NCBI RefSeq assembly: GCF_010729105.1
Contig: NZ_AP022573.1
Coordinates: forward strand, 2,232,001 to 2,296,000
Source: Mycobacterium saskatchewanense
GTDB taxonomy: Bacteria > Actinomycetota > Actinomycetes > Mycobacteriales > Mycobacteriaceae
Reading direction: 5' to 3'
DNA: 64,000 bases
Shown here: positions 1 to 8,909 of the stretch, one piece after another
How the letters are laid out: every line of letters starts with the position of its first letter
Position numbering within the stretch: the stretch's first letter is position 1
Position numbers and translations under genes: made by a program
Notes under the pieces: model-generated
What the model saw: the letters and a program-made list of their open reading frames with translations, nothing else
What the model was told of the DNA's origin: nothing
The model's database searches: none

Positions 1-7
1 ACTGAAC

Positions 8-646
8 ATGCGTTCAGCCGACCTGACCGCCGCCGCCCGGATCCGCGATGCGGCCATCGCGCAGTTCGGCGAGCAGGGCTTCGGCGTGGGACTGCGCGCG
101 ATCGCCGAAGCGGCGGGCGTGAGCGCCGCGCTGGTCATCCACCACTTCGGCTCGAAGGAAGGCCTGCGTAAGGCCTGCGACGACTACATCGCCGAAGAAA
201 TCCGCGACACCAAGTCCGAAGCGCTCAAGTCGAACGATCCCGCGACCTGGTTCGCACAGCTGGCCGAGATCGAGTCGTACGCACCCATGATGGCCTACCT
301 GGTGCGCAGCATGCAGTCCGGTGGCGAGCTGGCGAACTTGCTGTGGCGCAGGATGATCGACAACGTCGAGGGATACCTCGACGAGGGCGTGCGCGCCGGC
401 ACCATCAAGCCCAGCCGCGATCCCCACGCCCGGGCCCGCTATCTGGGCATCACCGGCGGCGGCGGCTTTCTGCTCTACCTGCAGATGCACGCGACGCCAA
501 CCGACATCCGCGCCGTGCTGCGCGACTACGCCCGTGACATGGTCCTGCCCGCCCTCGAGGTCTACACGGAAGGCCTGATGGTGGACAGGACCATGTACGA
601 CGCATTCCTGGCCGCCGACGAGCAAGGAGGATCCCATGCCGGCTGA
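8..646 (+). CDS. TetR-family transcriptional regulator of the adjacent ABC exporter
   Basis: This 212-aa protein begins with a TetR-type helix-turn-helix: residues about 4-50 contain [15 protein letters not shown], then [22 protein letters not shown]. The rest is the all-helical ligand-binding domain. It overlaps the ATPase gene downstream by 11 bases (ATG at 636 inside its 3' end), so the two are cotranscribed. By recalled synteny it corresponds to M. tuberculosis Rv1219c, the repressor of the Rv1218c-Rv1217c efflux pump. The inferred role is ligand-responsive repression of its own operon. The ATG at position 8 leaves no upstream promoter region inside the window, so its operator cannot be examined here. 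Confidence 0.9.
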   Translation: MRSADLTAAARIRDAAIAQFGEQGFGVGLRAIAEAAGVSAALVIHHFGSKEGLRKACDDYIAEEIRDTKSEALKSNDPATWFAQLAEIESYAPMMAYLVRSMQSGGELANLLWRRMIDNVEGYLDEGVRAGTIKPSRDPHARARYLGITGGGGFLLYLQMHATPTDIRAVLRDYARDMVLPALEVYTEGLMVDRTMYDAFLAADEQGGSHAG

Positions 647-1559
647 CAAGCGAGCGCCCATCGAAATTCACGGCCTCATCAAGACTTTTGGGCGGGCGCG
701 GGCACTGGACGGCCTCGACCTGACAGTGCGCGAGGGGGAAGTGCACGGGTTCCTCGGACCCAACGGGGCCGGCAAGTCGACGACCATCCGCATCCTGTTG
801 GGCCTGGTCAAAGCCGACGGCGGGACAGCACGGCTGCTGGGTGGTGACCCGTGGGCCGACGCCGTCGGCCTGCACCGCCAGATCGCCTACGTGCCGGGCG
901 ACGTCACGCTCTGGCCGTCGCTGACCGGCGGCGAGACCATCGACCTGCTGGCGCGGATGCGGGGCGGCCTCGACCGGACCCGCCGCGCGGAGCTGATCGA
1001 GCGCTTCGACCTCGACCCCCACAAGAAGGTGCGTAGCTACTCGAAAGGCAACCGCCAGAAGGTATCGCTCATTTCGGCATTCTCGTCACGGGCCGCGCTG
1101 CTGCTCTTGGACGAGCCGAGCAGTGGGCTGGATCCATTGATGGAGCACGTCTTTCAGCAATGCGTGGGCGAAGCTCGCGACCGCGGGGCCACCATCCTGT
1201 TGTCCAGCCACATCCTGGCCGAGACCGAGGCACTGTGCGAGCGGGTGACCATCATCCGGTCCGGCAGGACGGTCGAGAGCGGCTCGCTGGCGTCGATGCG
1301 GCATCTGAGCCGCACCTCGATCAAGGCCGAAGTGGTTGGCGAACTCGGGGACCTCACCCGGATCAAAGGCGTCGAAGACGTCAGTGTCGACGGCAGCACA
1401 CTACGCGCCCAGGTGGACGACGAAAGCCTCGGCGAACTGATCAGGGCGCTCGGCGACGCCGGTGTCCGCAGCCTCGTGAGCCAGCCGCCGACGCTCGAGG
1501 AGCTGTTCTTGCGGCACTACGACAGCGAAGCCACGCCTCGGAAGGTGCCGGCGCTGTGA
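636..1559 (+). CDS. ABC exporter ATP-binding subunit
   Basis: This is a 307-aa cytoplasmic ATPase. Walker A is GPNGAGKST at residues 41-49, and Walker B lies in [13 protein letters not shown], followed by a switch histidine in SSHI. The signature loop is the non-canonical YSKGNRQK rather than LSGGQ, as in the DrrA/NatA type of drug and antibiotic exporters. The C-terminal third (from about residue 220) is the usual DUF4162-like tail. A perfect AGGAGGAT Shine-Dalgarno precedes ATG 636. The stop codon overlaps the GTG of the permease gene at 1556, so synthesis of the two subunits is coupled. It matches M. tuberculosis Rv1218c, reported to contribute to multidrug efflux; the actual substrate here is unknown. 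Confidence 0.93.
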   Translation: MPADKRAPIEIHGLIKTFGRARALDGLDLTVREGEVHGFLGPNGAGKSTTIRILLGLVKADGGTARLLGGDPWADAVGLHRQIAYVPGDVTLWPSLTGGETIDLLARMRGGLDRTRRAELIERFDLDPHKKVRSYSKGNRQKVSLISAFSSRAALLLLDEPSSGLDPLMEHVFQQCVGEARDRGATILLSSHILAETEALCERVTIIRSGRTVESGSLASMRHLSRTSIKAEVVGELGDLTRIKGVEDVSVDGSTLRAQVDDESLGELIRALGDAGVRSLVSQPPTLEELFLRHYDSEATPRKVPAL

Positions 1560-3190
1560 GCACTATCGCGACGCTGGACCGGCCGCGCCCGGCACGTCGG
1601 GCCACCTCGCACTTTACGGGCACGCTCGCGGTCCTGCGGCTCAACCTGCGCCGCGACCGCGCCTCGCTGCCCCTGTGGGTGTTGCTCCTCTCGGTGCCGT
1701 TGGCCACCGTGTATGTCGGCAGCATCGCGAAGGTCTACCCCACCGAGGCCGCCCGCGCCGGATTCGCCGCCTCCATCACCGCCAGCCCGGCCCAGCGCGC
1801 GCTCTACGGGCGGATCTACAACGACAGCCTTGGGGCCGTGGGAGTTTGGAAGGCCGGCATGTTCCACCTGCTCATCGCGATCGCCGTCATCCTCACGGTG
1901 ATCCGGCATACCCGCGCCGACGAGGAAACCGGCCGCACCGAATTGGTCGACTCGACCGCCGTCGGCCGGTACGCCAGCCTGAGCGCGGCGCTGCTGCTGG
2001 CGTTCGGGGCGTCGGTCGCCACCGGCGGGATCGGTGCGGCGGGGCTGCTCACGACCGACGTCCCCGCGGGCGGCTCACTCGCCTTCGGCGCGGCGCTCGC
2101 CGGCTCCGGCCTGGTGTTCACCGCGGTGGCCGCGGTGACGGCCCAGCTATCACCGAGCGCCCGGGTGGCCCGGGGAGCCGCGTTCGCCGTGCTGGCGGTC
2201 GCGTTCACCCTGCGCGCCGTCGGTGACGCCGGCGATGGCAGGCTCTCGTGGCTCTCGCCGCTGGGCTGGTCGCTTCATGTCAGGCCGTACGCCGGCGACC
2301 GCTGGTGGGTTCTATTGGCGCACATGGTGACCGCCGTGGCGCTGACCGCGGCGGCGTATCGATTGCTCGCCGGGCGCGACGTCGGGGCCGGGCTCATTGC
2401 CGAACGACCCGGCCCGGCCGCCGCCGGGCCCGCTCTCGGCAACGTCTTCGGCCTGGCGTGGCGGCTCGATCGCGGCGGGCTGCTGCTCTGGACCGTCGGC
2501 CTGTGCCTGTACGGGCTGTTGATCGGCAGCGTGGTGCACGGCATCGGCGGCGAGTTGGGCGACAACGGCGCGGCGCGTGACATCGTGGCGCGGATGGGCG
2601 GCACGAGCGCCTTGGAGGACGCCTTCCTCGCGGTGGCCTTCACAATGATGGGCATGGCGGCCGCCGCGTTCGCCGTGTCGCTCACCCTGCGACCGCACCA
2701 GGAGGTAGCCGGCCAGCGGGCCGAAGCCACCCTGGCCGGGGCGGTGTCCAGAAGTCGTTGGCTGGCAAGCCATCTGGTTCTCGCGATCGTCGGCTCCACG
2801 GTCGCGATGCTGGGCAGCGGACTGGCCGGCGGGCTCCTCTACGGCATCGCGGCAGGCGACCCCGGCGGAAAGGTCGGCACCGTCGTCGCGAGCGCCGCGG
2901 TACAGCTGCCCGCGGTCTGGTTGCTCGCCGCAGTGACCGTCGCGATCTTCGGGCTCGCGCCGCGTTTCGCTCCCGTGGCGTGGGCGGTGCTGGTCGGGTT
3001 CGTCGGCCTGTATCTCGTCGGTTCGTTGGCCGGATTCCCGCAGTGGTTGCTCGATCTGGAACCGTTCGCGCACACGCCACGCGCCGGCACGGGCTTCACC
3101 GCCACTCCGCTGCTGTGGCTGCTGGGCATTGACACGGGGCTGATCACTTTGGGCACCATGGCTTTTCGACGTCGCGATGTGCGTTGTTAG
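1556..3190 (+). CDS. ABC exporter permease subunit
   Basis: Translation from GTG 1556 gives 544 aa, beginning [15 protein letters not shown]. The frame is open further upstream, but the GTG overlapping the ATPase stop codon is the logical start. The protein is a polytopic membrane protein with two homologous halves of about six helices each, for example [18 protein letters not shown] and, later, [20 protein letters not shown]. This fits the Rv1217c/antibiotic-transport permease type. It would pair with the upstream ATPase to form the membrane channel of an exporter controlled by the TetR gene at position 8. Confidence 0.9.
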   Translation: MSTIATLDRPRPARRATSHFTGTLAVLRLNLRRDRASLPLWVLLLSVPLATVYVGSIAKVYPTEAARAGFAASITASPAQRALYGRIYNDSLGAVGVWKAGMFHLLIAIAVILTVIRHTRADEETGRTELVDSTAVGRYASLSAALLLAFGASVATGGIGAAGLLTTDVPAGGSLAFGAALAGSGLVFTAVAAVTAQLSPSARVARGAAFAVLAVAFTLRAVGDAGDGRLSWLSPLGWSLHVRPYAGDRWWVLLAHMVTAVALTAAAYRLLAGRDVGAGLIAERPGPAAAGPALGNVFGLAWRLDRGGLLLWTVGLCLYGLLIGSVVHGIGGELGDNGAARDIVARMGGTSALEDAFLAVAFTMMGMAAAAFAVSLTLRPHQEVAGQRAEATLAGAVSRSRWLASHLVLAIVGSTVAMLGSGLAGGLLYGIAAGDPGGKVGTVVASAAVQLPAVWLLAAVTVAIFGLAPRFAPVAWAVLVGFVGLYLVGSLAGFPQWLLDLEPFAHTPRAGTGFTATPLLWLLGIDTGLITLGTMAFRRRDVRC

Positions 3191-3198
3191 GAGGATCC

Positions 3199-3873
3199 AT
3201 GAAAACCGCTGTTCGACTCACGGCGTCCTCGATCTTCGGGCTGGCCTCGCTTGCCGTCATACTCTTCCTGCCCGCCGGGACGCTGCACTATTGGCAAGCC
3301 TGGGTTTTCATGGCCGCCTTCACGACGGCGTCAATCATCCCGACCATCTATCTGGCGCGGACCAATCCGGCGGCGCTGCGGCGGCGCATGCGTGCCGGGC
3401 CCCGCGCGGAGACCCGGACGGCCCAGAAGGTCATCATCACCGGGTCCTTCGTGGACCTCTTCGCGATGATGGCGTTCAGCGCATTCGATCATCGGATGGG
3501 CTGGTCGTCGGCGCCCGTGTGGCTGTGCCTGGTCGGTGACGTCCTGGTGGTCACCGGCTTGAGCGTCGCCATGTTGGTGATCGTCGAAAACAGCTACGCT
3601 GCGGCCACCATCACCGTGGAGGCGGGACAACAGGTGGCCTCCGGCGGCCTCTACCAGTTCGTCAGGCACCCGATGTATGTCGGCAACGTGATCATGATGG
3701 TGGGCGTGCCGCTGGCGCTTGGGTCCTATTGGGGACTGCTGTTCGTCATCCCGGGAATCGCGGTGCTCGTGTTCCGCATCCTCGACGAGGAGGAGCTACT
3801 CATCCAGGATCTGACCGGCTACCGCGAATACGCGCAGCGGGTGCGCTACCGACTGGTTCCGCACGTCTGGTAG
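3199..3873 (+). CDS. Isoprenylcysteine carboxyl methyltransferase-family membrane protein
   Basis: This is a 224-aa integral membrane protein with about five hydrophobic segments. The C-terminal region carries FVRHPMYVGNVIMMVGVPLALGS followed by DEEELLIQDLTGYREYAQRVRYRLVP. The RHPxYxG and EExxL...GYxxYxxxVxxRxxP patterns are diagnostic of the ICMT/phospholipid N-methyltransferase (PEMT/NnrU-like) fold and bind S-adenosylmethionine. The start was set at ATG 3199 because an AGGAGG sequence ends five bases upstream; an upstream TTG at 3184 has no such signal. It follows the ABC permease directly, as Rv1216c follows Rv1217c in M. tuberculosis, and is probably the last gene of that operon. The methyl acceptor is unknown. 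Confidence 0.85.
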   Translation: MKTAVRLTASSIFGLASLAVILFLPAGTLHYWQAWVFMAAFTTASIIPTIYLARTNPAALRRRMRAGPRAETRTAQKVIITGSFVDLFAMMAFSAFDHRMGWSSAPVWLCLVGDVLVVTGLSVAMLVIVENSYAAATITVEAGQQVASGGLYQFVRHPMYVGNVIMMVGVPLALGSYWGLLFVIPGIAVLVFRILDEEELLIQDLTGYREYAQRVRYRLVPHVW

Positions 3874-3887
3874 CGGGGCTCCCCGCT
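3872..3887. terminator. Short GC hairpin between convergent genes
   Basis: AGCGGGG and CCCCGCT form a perfect inverted repeat starting at the stop codon of the methyltransferase gene and before the 3' end of glgC. It has no U-tract, as is common for mycobacterial terminators. It could serve both convergent transcripts. This is inferred from the dyad only. Confidence 0.4.
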
Positions 3888-3912
3888 CCTCTTGCGAGCG
3901 GTGCGGCGCGAG

Positions 3913-5127
3913 TCAGATCCAGACGCCCTTGCCCACGGCGACGACGCCGCCGGTGCTGATCGCGAAGCGCTCCCGGTCCTTCTCCAAATCCACGCCGACC
4001 ATCTCGCCCGGCCCGACGACGACGTTCTTGTCGAGGATCGCGTGGCGCACCACGGCGCCGCGGCCCACGCGGGCGCCCGGCATGATCACGCTTCCCTCGA
4101 CGATCGCGCCGTCGTCGACCACGACGTTCGACGAGAGCACGGAGTTGCGCACCGACGCGGCCGAGATGATGCTGCCCGCGCCCACCACCGATTCCTGCGC
4201 CGAGCCGCCGTTGACGAACTTGGCGGGCGCAAGGTTTTCCGACTCCCCACGGATCGGCCACCGCTTGTTGTACAGGTTGAACACCGGATGTACCGACACC
4301 AAATCCATGTGGGCGTCGTAGAACGCGTCGAGCGTCCCCACGTCCCGCCAGTAGCCGCGGTCGCGGTCGGTCGCGCCGGGCACCTCGTTGTCCTTGAAGT
4401 CGTACACGGCGGCCATCCCGTCGTCCACCAGGCGGGGGATGATGTCGCCGCCCATGTCGTGGTCGGAGTGATCGTCGTCGGCGTCGGCGCGGATCGCGTC
4501 GATGAGCACCTTAGTGGTGAAGATGTAGTTGCCCATCGACACGAACGCCGAAGCCGGGTCGTCCGGGATCCCCGGCGGATTCAAAGGCTTCTCGACGAAT
4601 TCGCGGATGCGGCCGGAGTCGTCGGCATCGATGCACCCGAAGGCGCTCGCCTCGCCGCGCGGGACCCGGATGCCGGCCACGGTTGCGCCCGCCCCGCTTT
4701 CGATATGGAACTGGACCATCTGCTCCGGGTCCATCCGGTACACGTGGTCGGCGCCGAAAACCACTATGTAGTCGGGGTCTTCATCGTAGATGAGGTTCAG
4801 TGACTGGTAGATCGCGTCGGCGGAGCCGGTGTACCAACGCGGGCCGAGTCGCTGCTGCGCCGGGACGGGGGTGATGTACTCCCCGGCGAGCCCGGACAGG
4901 CGCCAGTTCTGCGAAATATGACGGTCGAGTGAATGCGACTTGTACTGGGTGAGAACGCAGATCCGCAAATAGCGGGCGTTGACGAGGTTGGACAGCACGA
5001 AGTCGATGAGCCGATAGGCACCCCCGAAGGGAACCGCGGGCTTGGCACGGTCCGCCGTCAGCGGATACAGCCGCTTGCCCTCACCGCCGGCCAGGACGAT
5101 ACCCAGCACGTGTGGCGCTTCCCTCAT
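3913..5127 (-). CDS. glgC: Glucose-1-phosphate adenylyltransferase (ADP-glucose pyrophosphorylase)
   Basis: GlgC makes ADP-glucose from ATP and glucose-1-phosphate for glycogen and capsular alpha-glucan synthesis. The 404-aa sequence has the N-terminal nucleotidyltransferase fold, with [19 protein letters not shown] near residues 13-31 and the sugar-phosphate site around [13 protein letters not shown]-terminal left-handed beta-helix of hexapeptide repeats follows ([19 protein letters not shown] and neighbours). Length and motifs are typical of the family. It is divergent from glgA, separated by about 160 bases. A TAGGTT hexamer lies seven bases before the ATG with no Shine-Dalgarno, suggesting a leaderless transcript. 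Confidence 0.97.
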   Translation of the reverse strand: MREAPHVLGIVLAGGEGKRLYPLTADRAKPAVPFGGAYRLIDFVLSNLVNARYLRICVLTQYKSHSLDRHISQNWRLSGLAGEYITPVPAQQRLGPRWYTGSADAIYQSLNLIYDEDPDYIVVFGADHVYRMDPEQMVQFHIESGAGATVAGIRVPRGEASAFGCIDADDSGRIREFVEKPLNPPGIPDDPASAFVSMGNYIFTTKVLIDAIRADADDDHSDHDMGGDIIPRLVDDGMAAVYDFKDNEVPGATDRDRGYWRDVGTLDAFYDAHMDLVSVHPVFNLYNKRWPIRGESENLAPAKFVNGGSAQESVVGAGSIISAASVRNSVLSSNVVVDDGAIVEGSVIMPGARVGRGAVVRHAILDKNVVVGPGEMVGVDLEKDRERFAISTGGVVAVGKGVWI

Positions 5128-5134
5128 AGGGTCA

Positions 5135-5140
5135 AACCTA
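5135..5140 (-). promoter_or_regulatory. Predicted -10 element of a leaderless glgC transcript
   Basis: On the minus strand TAGGTT (TANNNT consensus) is followed by seven bases and then the glgC ATG. This spacing would place the transcription start at or within a base of the start codon. Confidence 0.45.
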
Positions 5141-5285
5141 TCGGCCGCACGGAACCGCTGCCAGGGGGATCGCCCTATTGGCTGTCTGTCGGGCTGTCCG
5201 TCAAGGTATTTGGGGCCGGACGGCCCGCAACCGATAGTGCGGCCCGCCTCGCACGCCCCTGCCCGCGCGAACTACCGTGCGGGGT

Positions 5286-6449
5286 ATGCGGGTGGCGATG
5301 ATGACTCGGGAGTATCCACCCGAGGTGTATGGCGGAGCGGGGGTCCATGTCACCGAGCTGGTCGCCCAACTGCGCCGACTGTGCGCGGTCGACGTGCACT
5401 GCATGGGCGCACCACGGCCCGGCGCCTTCGTACACCAGCCCGATCCGCGGCTGAAGCACGCCAACCCGGCGATGTCGACCCTGTCGGCCGACCTGATGAT
5501 GGCCAACGCCGCGTCGGAGGCCACCGTCGCGCATTCCCACACGTGGTACACCGGGCTGGCCGGGCACCTGGCCGCCACGCTCTACGACATCCCCCACGTG
5601 CTGACCGCGCATTCGCTCGAGCCTCGCCGGCCGTGGAAGGCAGAACAGCTCGGCGGCGGCTACCGCGTTTCGACGTGGGTGGAGCACACCGCCATCTTGG
5701 CCGCCGACGCCGTCATCGCCGTCAGTTCCGCGATGCGCGAGGATGTGCTGCGGGTCTACCCGGCACTCGATCCGAGCGTGGTACACGTCATCCGCAACGG
5801 GATCGACACCGACGTCTGGCACCCGGCCGGGCCGGCGGAATCCGGGTCCGTGCTGGCCGAGTTGGGCGTCGATCCGAGCCGGCCCATGGTGGCGTTCGTC
5901 GGGCGGATCACCCGGCAGAAGGGCGTGGCTCACCTCGTGGCGGCCGCGCACCGATTCAGCCCCGACGTTCAGGTGGTGCTGTGCGCCGGCGCCCCTGACA
6001 CCCCCGAGATTGCCGAAGAGGTGCGGGCCGCGGTCGACGAGCTGGCCCACAGCCGCACCGGCGTGTTCTGGATCCGCGAAATGCTCCCCATCGGGGAGTT
6101 ACGCGAAATACTCTCGGCCGCAACGGTTTTCGTCTGCCCATCGGTGTACGAGCCGCTGGGGATTGTCAACCTGGAGGCGATGGCCTGCGCAACACCGGTG
6201 GTGGCGTCTGACGTTGGCGGGATCCCCGAGGTGGTCGCCGACGGGGTCACCGGGTCGTTGGTTCACTACGACGACGCCGACCCCGAGGGTTACCGGACGG
6301 GACTGGCTGAGGCGGTCAATGAGCTGGTTGCCGATTCCGAGAAGGCGAAGCGGTACGGCCAGGCGGGACGCCGGCGTTGCGTTGACGAATTCTCGTGGAC
6401 TCACATCGCAGAGCAGACGCTGGACATCTATCGAAAGGTCTGCGCCTAG
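5286..6449 (+). CDS. glgA: Glycogen synthase-like glucosyltransferase (maltose-1-phosphate synthase type, GT4)
   Basis: The 387-aa protein is a GT-B fold glycosyltransferase. The N-terminus MRVAMMTREYPPEVYGGAGVH is the acceptor-domain signature. The C-terminal nucleotide-sugar site includes FVGRITRQKGV and CPSVYEPLGIVNLEAMA with the conserved ExxxxxxxE pair. It is nearly colinear with M. tuberculosis GlgA (Rv1212c, also called GlgM), reported to make alpha-maltose-1-phosphate from ADP-glucose for the GlgE pathway. The ATG at 5286 matches that protein; an in-frame GTG at 5277 is possible but less likely. Divergent glgC supplies the ADP-glucose. Confidence 0.96.
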   Translation: MRVAMMTREYPPEVYGGAGVHVTELVAQLRRLCAVDVHCMGAPRPGAFVHQPDPRLKHANPAMSTLSADLMMANAASEATVAHSHTWYTGLAGHLAATLYDIPHVLTAHSLEPRRPWKAEQLGGGYRVSTWVEHTAILAADAVIAVSSAMREDVLRVYPALDPSVVHVIRNGIDTDVWHPAGPAESGSVLAELGVDPSRPMVAFVGRITRQKGVAHLVAAAHRFSPDVQVVLCAGAPDTPEIAEEVRAAVDELAHSRTGVFWIREMLPIGELREILSAATVFVCPSVYEPLGIVNLEAMACATPVVASDVGGIPEVVADGVTGSLVHYDDADPEGYRTGLAEAVNELVADSEKAKRYGQAGRRRCVDEFSWTHIAEQTLDIYRKVCA

Positions 6450-6468
6450 TCACGCCGGTGGGCAGCCC

Positions 6469-6642
6469 TCAGGTTGAGCTCGTCACGCCTTTGAGTTCGT
6501 CGCCCAGAGCGGCAGCCTCGTCGGGCGTCAGTTCGACGACCAGCCGACCGCCTCCTTCAAGTGGTACCCGCATCACGATGCCGCGCCCCTCCTTCGTTGC
6601 TTCCAGAGGACCGTCCCCGGTCCGGGGCTTCATCGCCGCCAT
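6469..6642 (-). CDS. DUF3117 small conserved actinobacterial protein
   Basis: This 57-aa protein (MAAMKPRTGDGPLEATKEG...) matches the DUF3117 family, nearly universal in actinobacteria and equivalent to the recalled Rv1211. It contains KEGRGIVMRVPLEGGGRLVVEL and a C-terminal acidic helix with DEAAALGDELK. A GGAGGG Shine-Dalgarno eight bases upstream selects ATG 6642 over the longer open frame that begins at 6729. No function is established. It converges with glgA, with 19 bases between the two stop codons. Confidence 0.88.
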   Translation of the reverse strand: MAAMKPRTGDGPLEATKEGRGIVMRVPLEGGGRLVVELTPDEAAALGDELKGVTSST

Positions 6643-6836
6643 CGAGTGCTCCCTCCAGGTTCGAGCTGGCCCGCCCTCGCGGACCTGGTCGGCGCCGAGC
6701 ATGCCCCGCCAGCGATATTCCAGCCACACCCGACATCGAACTGCCTAATCACCCCCCCATTGTTCCCTATCGAGGTCATCATTTGCACAAAGACCCGGTT
6801 CTGGCCCGTCGTGGGCCGCCCGAAGCCGGTCTCCCG

Positions 6837-6967
6837 CCCGGATCGTCACCGGGCCCTACCCCGATCGCCCGCCTCCTCACCGGCCCGCACACGGCCCGGA
6901 TCGTCACCGGGCCCTACCCCGATCGGCCGCCTCCTCACCGGCCCGCACACGGCCCGGATCGTCACCG
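6837..6967. repeat. 58-bp tandem repeat, two full copies plus a partial third
   Basis: Copies start with CCCGGATCG at 6837, 6895 and 6953, giving an exact 58-bp period. The first two copies differ by one base near their middle (CGATCGCCCG versus CGATCGGCCG). The third copy runs only about 15 bases before diverging, and it spans the stop codon of tag at 6962-6964. The rest of the gap back to DUF3117 (6643-6836) shows nothing I can recognise. This has the form of a VNTR locus. Confidence 0.9.
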
Positions 6968-7540
6968 ACCTGAAGGCACCCAGCAGTCGCGAACATGGTC
7001 GTCCACCATGCCCGTCGCCTGCATCAGGGCATAGGCGGTTGTCGGCCCGACGAACCGAAACCCGCGCCGCTTGAGCTCCCGCGCCATGGCCTTCGACTCC
7101 TCCGTGGCCGAAGGAATTTCGGACGGGTCGGCGGGCCGCGGCCGCGAGGACGGCGCGAACGACCACAGCAAGTCGGACAGCTCCGTCGACGACCCGAGGT
7201 CGGCGGCGGCGCGCGCGTTCGCGATCGTCGCCTCGATCTTGGAGCGATTACGGACGATGCCTTGGTCCGCCAACAGCCTCTGCACGTCGGCGTCGGTGTA
7301 GCCGGCCACGGTCTCGATGTCGAAGCCGGAGAAGGCGCGCCGGAAGTTGTCCCGTTTGCGCAGGATGATCAGCCACGACAGGCCGCTCTGAAAGGCCTCG
7401 AGGCTCATCCGCTCGAACAGGCCGACGGAATCGTGCAGCGGCCGGCCCCACTCCTGGTCGTGGTAATCCCGGTACAGCTCGAAGTCCGGGCCCGGCTTGA
7501 GGGTCGCCCAGGCACAGCGGACCAGCTCGTCGTTGTTCAC
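6962..7540 (-). CDS. tag: DNA-3-methyladenine glycosylase I
   Basis: Tag removes N3-methyladenine from alkylated DNA as the first step of base-excision repair. The 192-aa protein has the family zinc ligands: Cys in VRCAWA and His in DYHDQEWG near the N-terminus, with His and Cys in DDHVRDCW at the C-terminus. The helical core FERMSLEAFQSGLSWLIILRKRDNFRRAF is also typical. Start GTG 7540 overlaps the stop of the upstream DivIVA-like gene (GTGA), indicating translational coupling. The 3' end lies inside a 58-bp tandem repeat, so the C-terminus may vary between strains. Confidence 0.94.
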   Translation of the reverse strand: MNNDELVRCAWATLKPGPDFELYRDYHDQEWGRPLHDSVGLFERMSLEAFQSGLSWLIILRKRDNFRRAFSGFDIETVAGYTDADVQRLLADQGIVRNRSKIEATIANARAAADLGSSTELSDLLWSFAPSSRPRPADPSEIPSATEESKAMARELKRRGFRFVGPTTAYALMQATGMVDDHVRDCWVPSGR

Positions 7541-7896
7541 ATCTTGTCCTGACGGTCGCCGGCCTCCTCGGGTTCCACTGGAACCGCCTCGGCCTCGGAC
7601 GCGCCCGTCGGCGCCGCCTGCGCCTGTGCCAGCTGACCACGCAGGGTCTCGAGCTCCCGGGCGAGCCGGTCGAGCACCCAATCCACCTCGCTGGTCTTGT
7701 AGCCGCGAAGCACCTGGGTGAACTTGACGGCGTCGACGTCGGCGCCCGTCACGCCGTACGCGGGCAGCACCGTCGCGGTGGTGCCCCGCGGCAGGGGCGG
7801 CAGCTGCTCGCCTCGGCCGAACAGCAGGCTTGCCGCGCCGAACAGCACGATCCCCACCAGCACCAGCACCACCAGGTACAGCAAGACCAAGGCCAC
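7537..7896 (-). CDS. Membrane-anchored DivIVA-domain protein
   Basis: This 119-aa protein has one N-terminal membrane helix (ALVLLYLVVLVLVGIVLFGAASLLF) and then a cytoplasmic segment. VKFTQVLRGYKTSEVDWVLDRLARELETL resembles the DivIVA N-terminal motif (FxxxxRGYxxxEVDxxL). A short coiled coil and an acidic, proline-rich tail follow. It corresponds to the recalled Rv1209. DivIVA-domain proteins act at poles and septa; a role here in organising envelope synthesis is only inference. It starts with GTG 7896, 38 bases after gpgS, and overlaps tag. Confidence 0.85.
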   Translation of the reverse strand: MALVLLYLVVLVLVGIVLFGAASLLFGRGEQLPPLPRGTTATVLPAYGVTGADVDAVKFTQVLRGYKTSEVDWVLDRLARELETLRGQLAQAQAAPTGASEAEAVPVEPEEAGDRQDKM

Positions 7897-7934
7897 GGGG
7901 TCGATATTGCCCTATGCCCCCGACACATCGGCGA

Positions 7935-8909
7935 TCAGCGGGGCCGCAGGACCTTCATGGGCGGCCGGTCGGACAGCGATACCGGCGAGGTGTGCTGGGT
8001 GTAACCCTGCCCGTCCACGACGAACTGGGTCAGGCCGACGCCGGAATCGGGAACCCCGCAGCGCGACAGCAGCGTCGCGATCACCTGGCGGCTCATCGCG
8101 CCGAGCTCGGCCAACGGGCGGTTGCGGTGCGCGCGCACACCGAGGTTGACCTGGGCAATCGCGTCGAGACCGAGCCGGTCGAACGTGTCCACCAGCAATC
8201 CGATCTCCACGCCGTAACCCGGCGCGAACGGCAGGGACGTCAACAGTTCGCGGGTGGCGGCGTACTCGCCGCCGAGGGGCTGCAGCACACCGCCCAGCTC
8301 CGGGCGCAAGGCCGCCAGCAACGGCCGAGCCACCAGCTCGGTGACCCGCCCGCCGCCCGTCGCACCGGCGCCGCCGCTGGCATCACCGACGTTGAGCGGA
8401 CGCCGGTAGAAACTCTTCACCAGGTGAATGCCGTCACCCGTCAGAAGGGGAGCAACCAGCCACGGCACGAACATCGGGTGCGGGTTGATCAGGTCGGAGT
8501 CGACGAACACCACGATGTCGCCGCTGGTGACCGCGAGAGAACGCCACAGGGCCTCCCCCTTGCCGGGCCGCGTCGGCACCTCAGGCAACGCCTGCTCGCG
8601 GCTGACGACGCGGGCGCCCGCGGCAATGGCGCGGATCTCGGTGTCGTCGGTGGACCCGGAGTCGAGCACGATCAGCTCGTCGACCAGCCCATCCACCAGC
8701 GGCGAGATGCTCTCGATCACCGATTCGACGGTTTCTTCCTCATTGAGCGCCGGCAGCACCACGGAGATCGTCCGCCCGGCTTTCGCCTCCTCGAGCTCGC
8801 CGAGGGTCCAGGCCGGGCGGTGACGGTTGCCGTCACCGAACCAGATGTCCCCGGGCCGAGCGGCCAGCGCGCCGTCGCTGGCGAACGCGACCAGGTCTGA
8901 TGCCGTCAT
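7935..8909 (-). CDS. gpgS: Glucosyl-3-phosphoglycerate synthase (GT81)
   Basis: GpgS transfers glucose from a nucleotide sugar to 3-phosphoglycerate, the first step of methylglucose lipopolysaccharide synthesis. The 324-aa protein has a GT-A fold: SVVLPALNEEETVESVI (residues about 49-65), VLDSGSTDDT, the metal-binding DSD at 137-139, and GRVTELVARPLLAALRPELGG. It is almost colinear with M. tuberculosis Rv1208. ATG 8909 overlaps the folP2 stop codon (ATGA), so it is coupled to folP2. Confidence 0.96.
   Translation of the reverse strand: MTASDLVAFASDGALAARPGDIWFGDGNRHRPAWTLGELEEAKAGRTISVVLPALNEEETVESVIESISPLVDGLVDELIVLDSGSTDDTEIRAIAAGARVVSREQALPEVPTRPGKGEALWRSLAVTSGDIVVFVDSDLINPHPMFVPWLVAPLLTGDGIHLVKSFYRRPLNVGDASGGAGATGGGRVTELVARPLLAALRPELGGVLQPLGGEYAATRELLTSLPFAPGYGVEIGLLVDTFDRLGLDAIAQVNLGVRAHRNRPLAELGAMSRQVIATLLSRCGVPDSGVGLTQFVVDGQGYTQHTSPVSLSDRPPMKVLRPR

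Noticed and set aside
1160..1555. Upstream extension of the ABC permease frame
   Set aside because: It overlaps the ATPase gene out of frame and has no membrane-protein character. GTG 1556 overlaps the ATPase stop as expected for coupled subunits.
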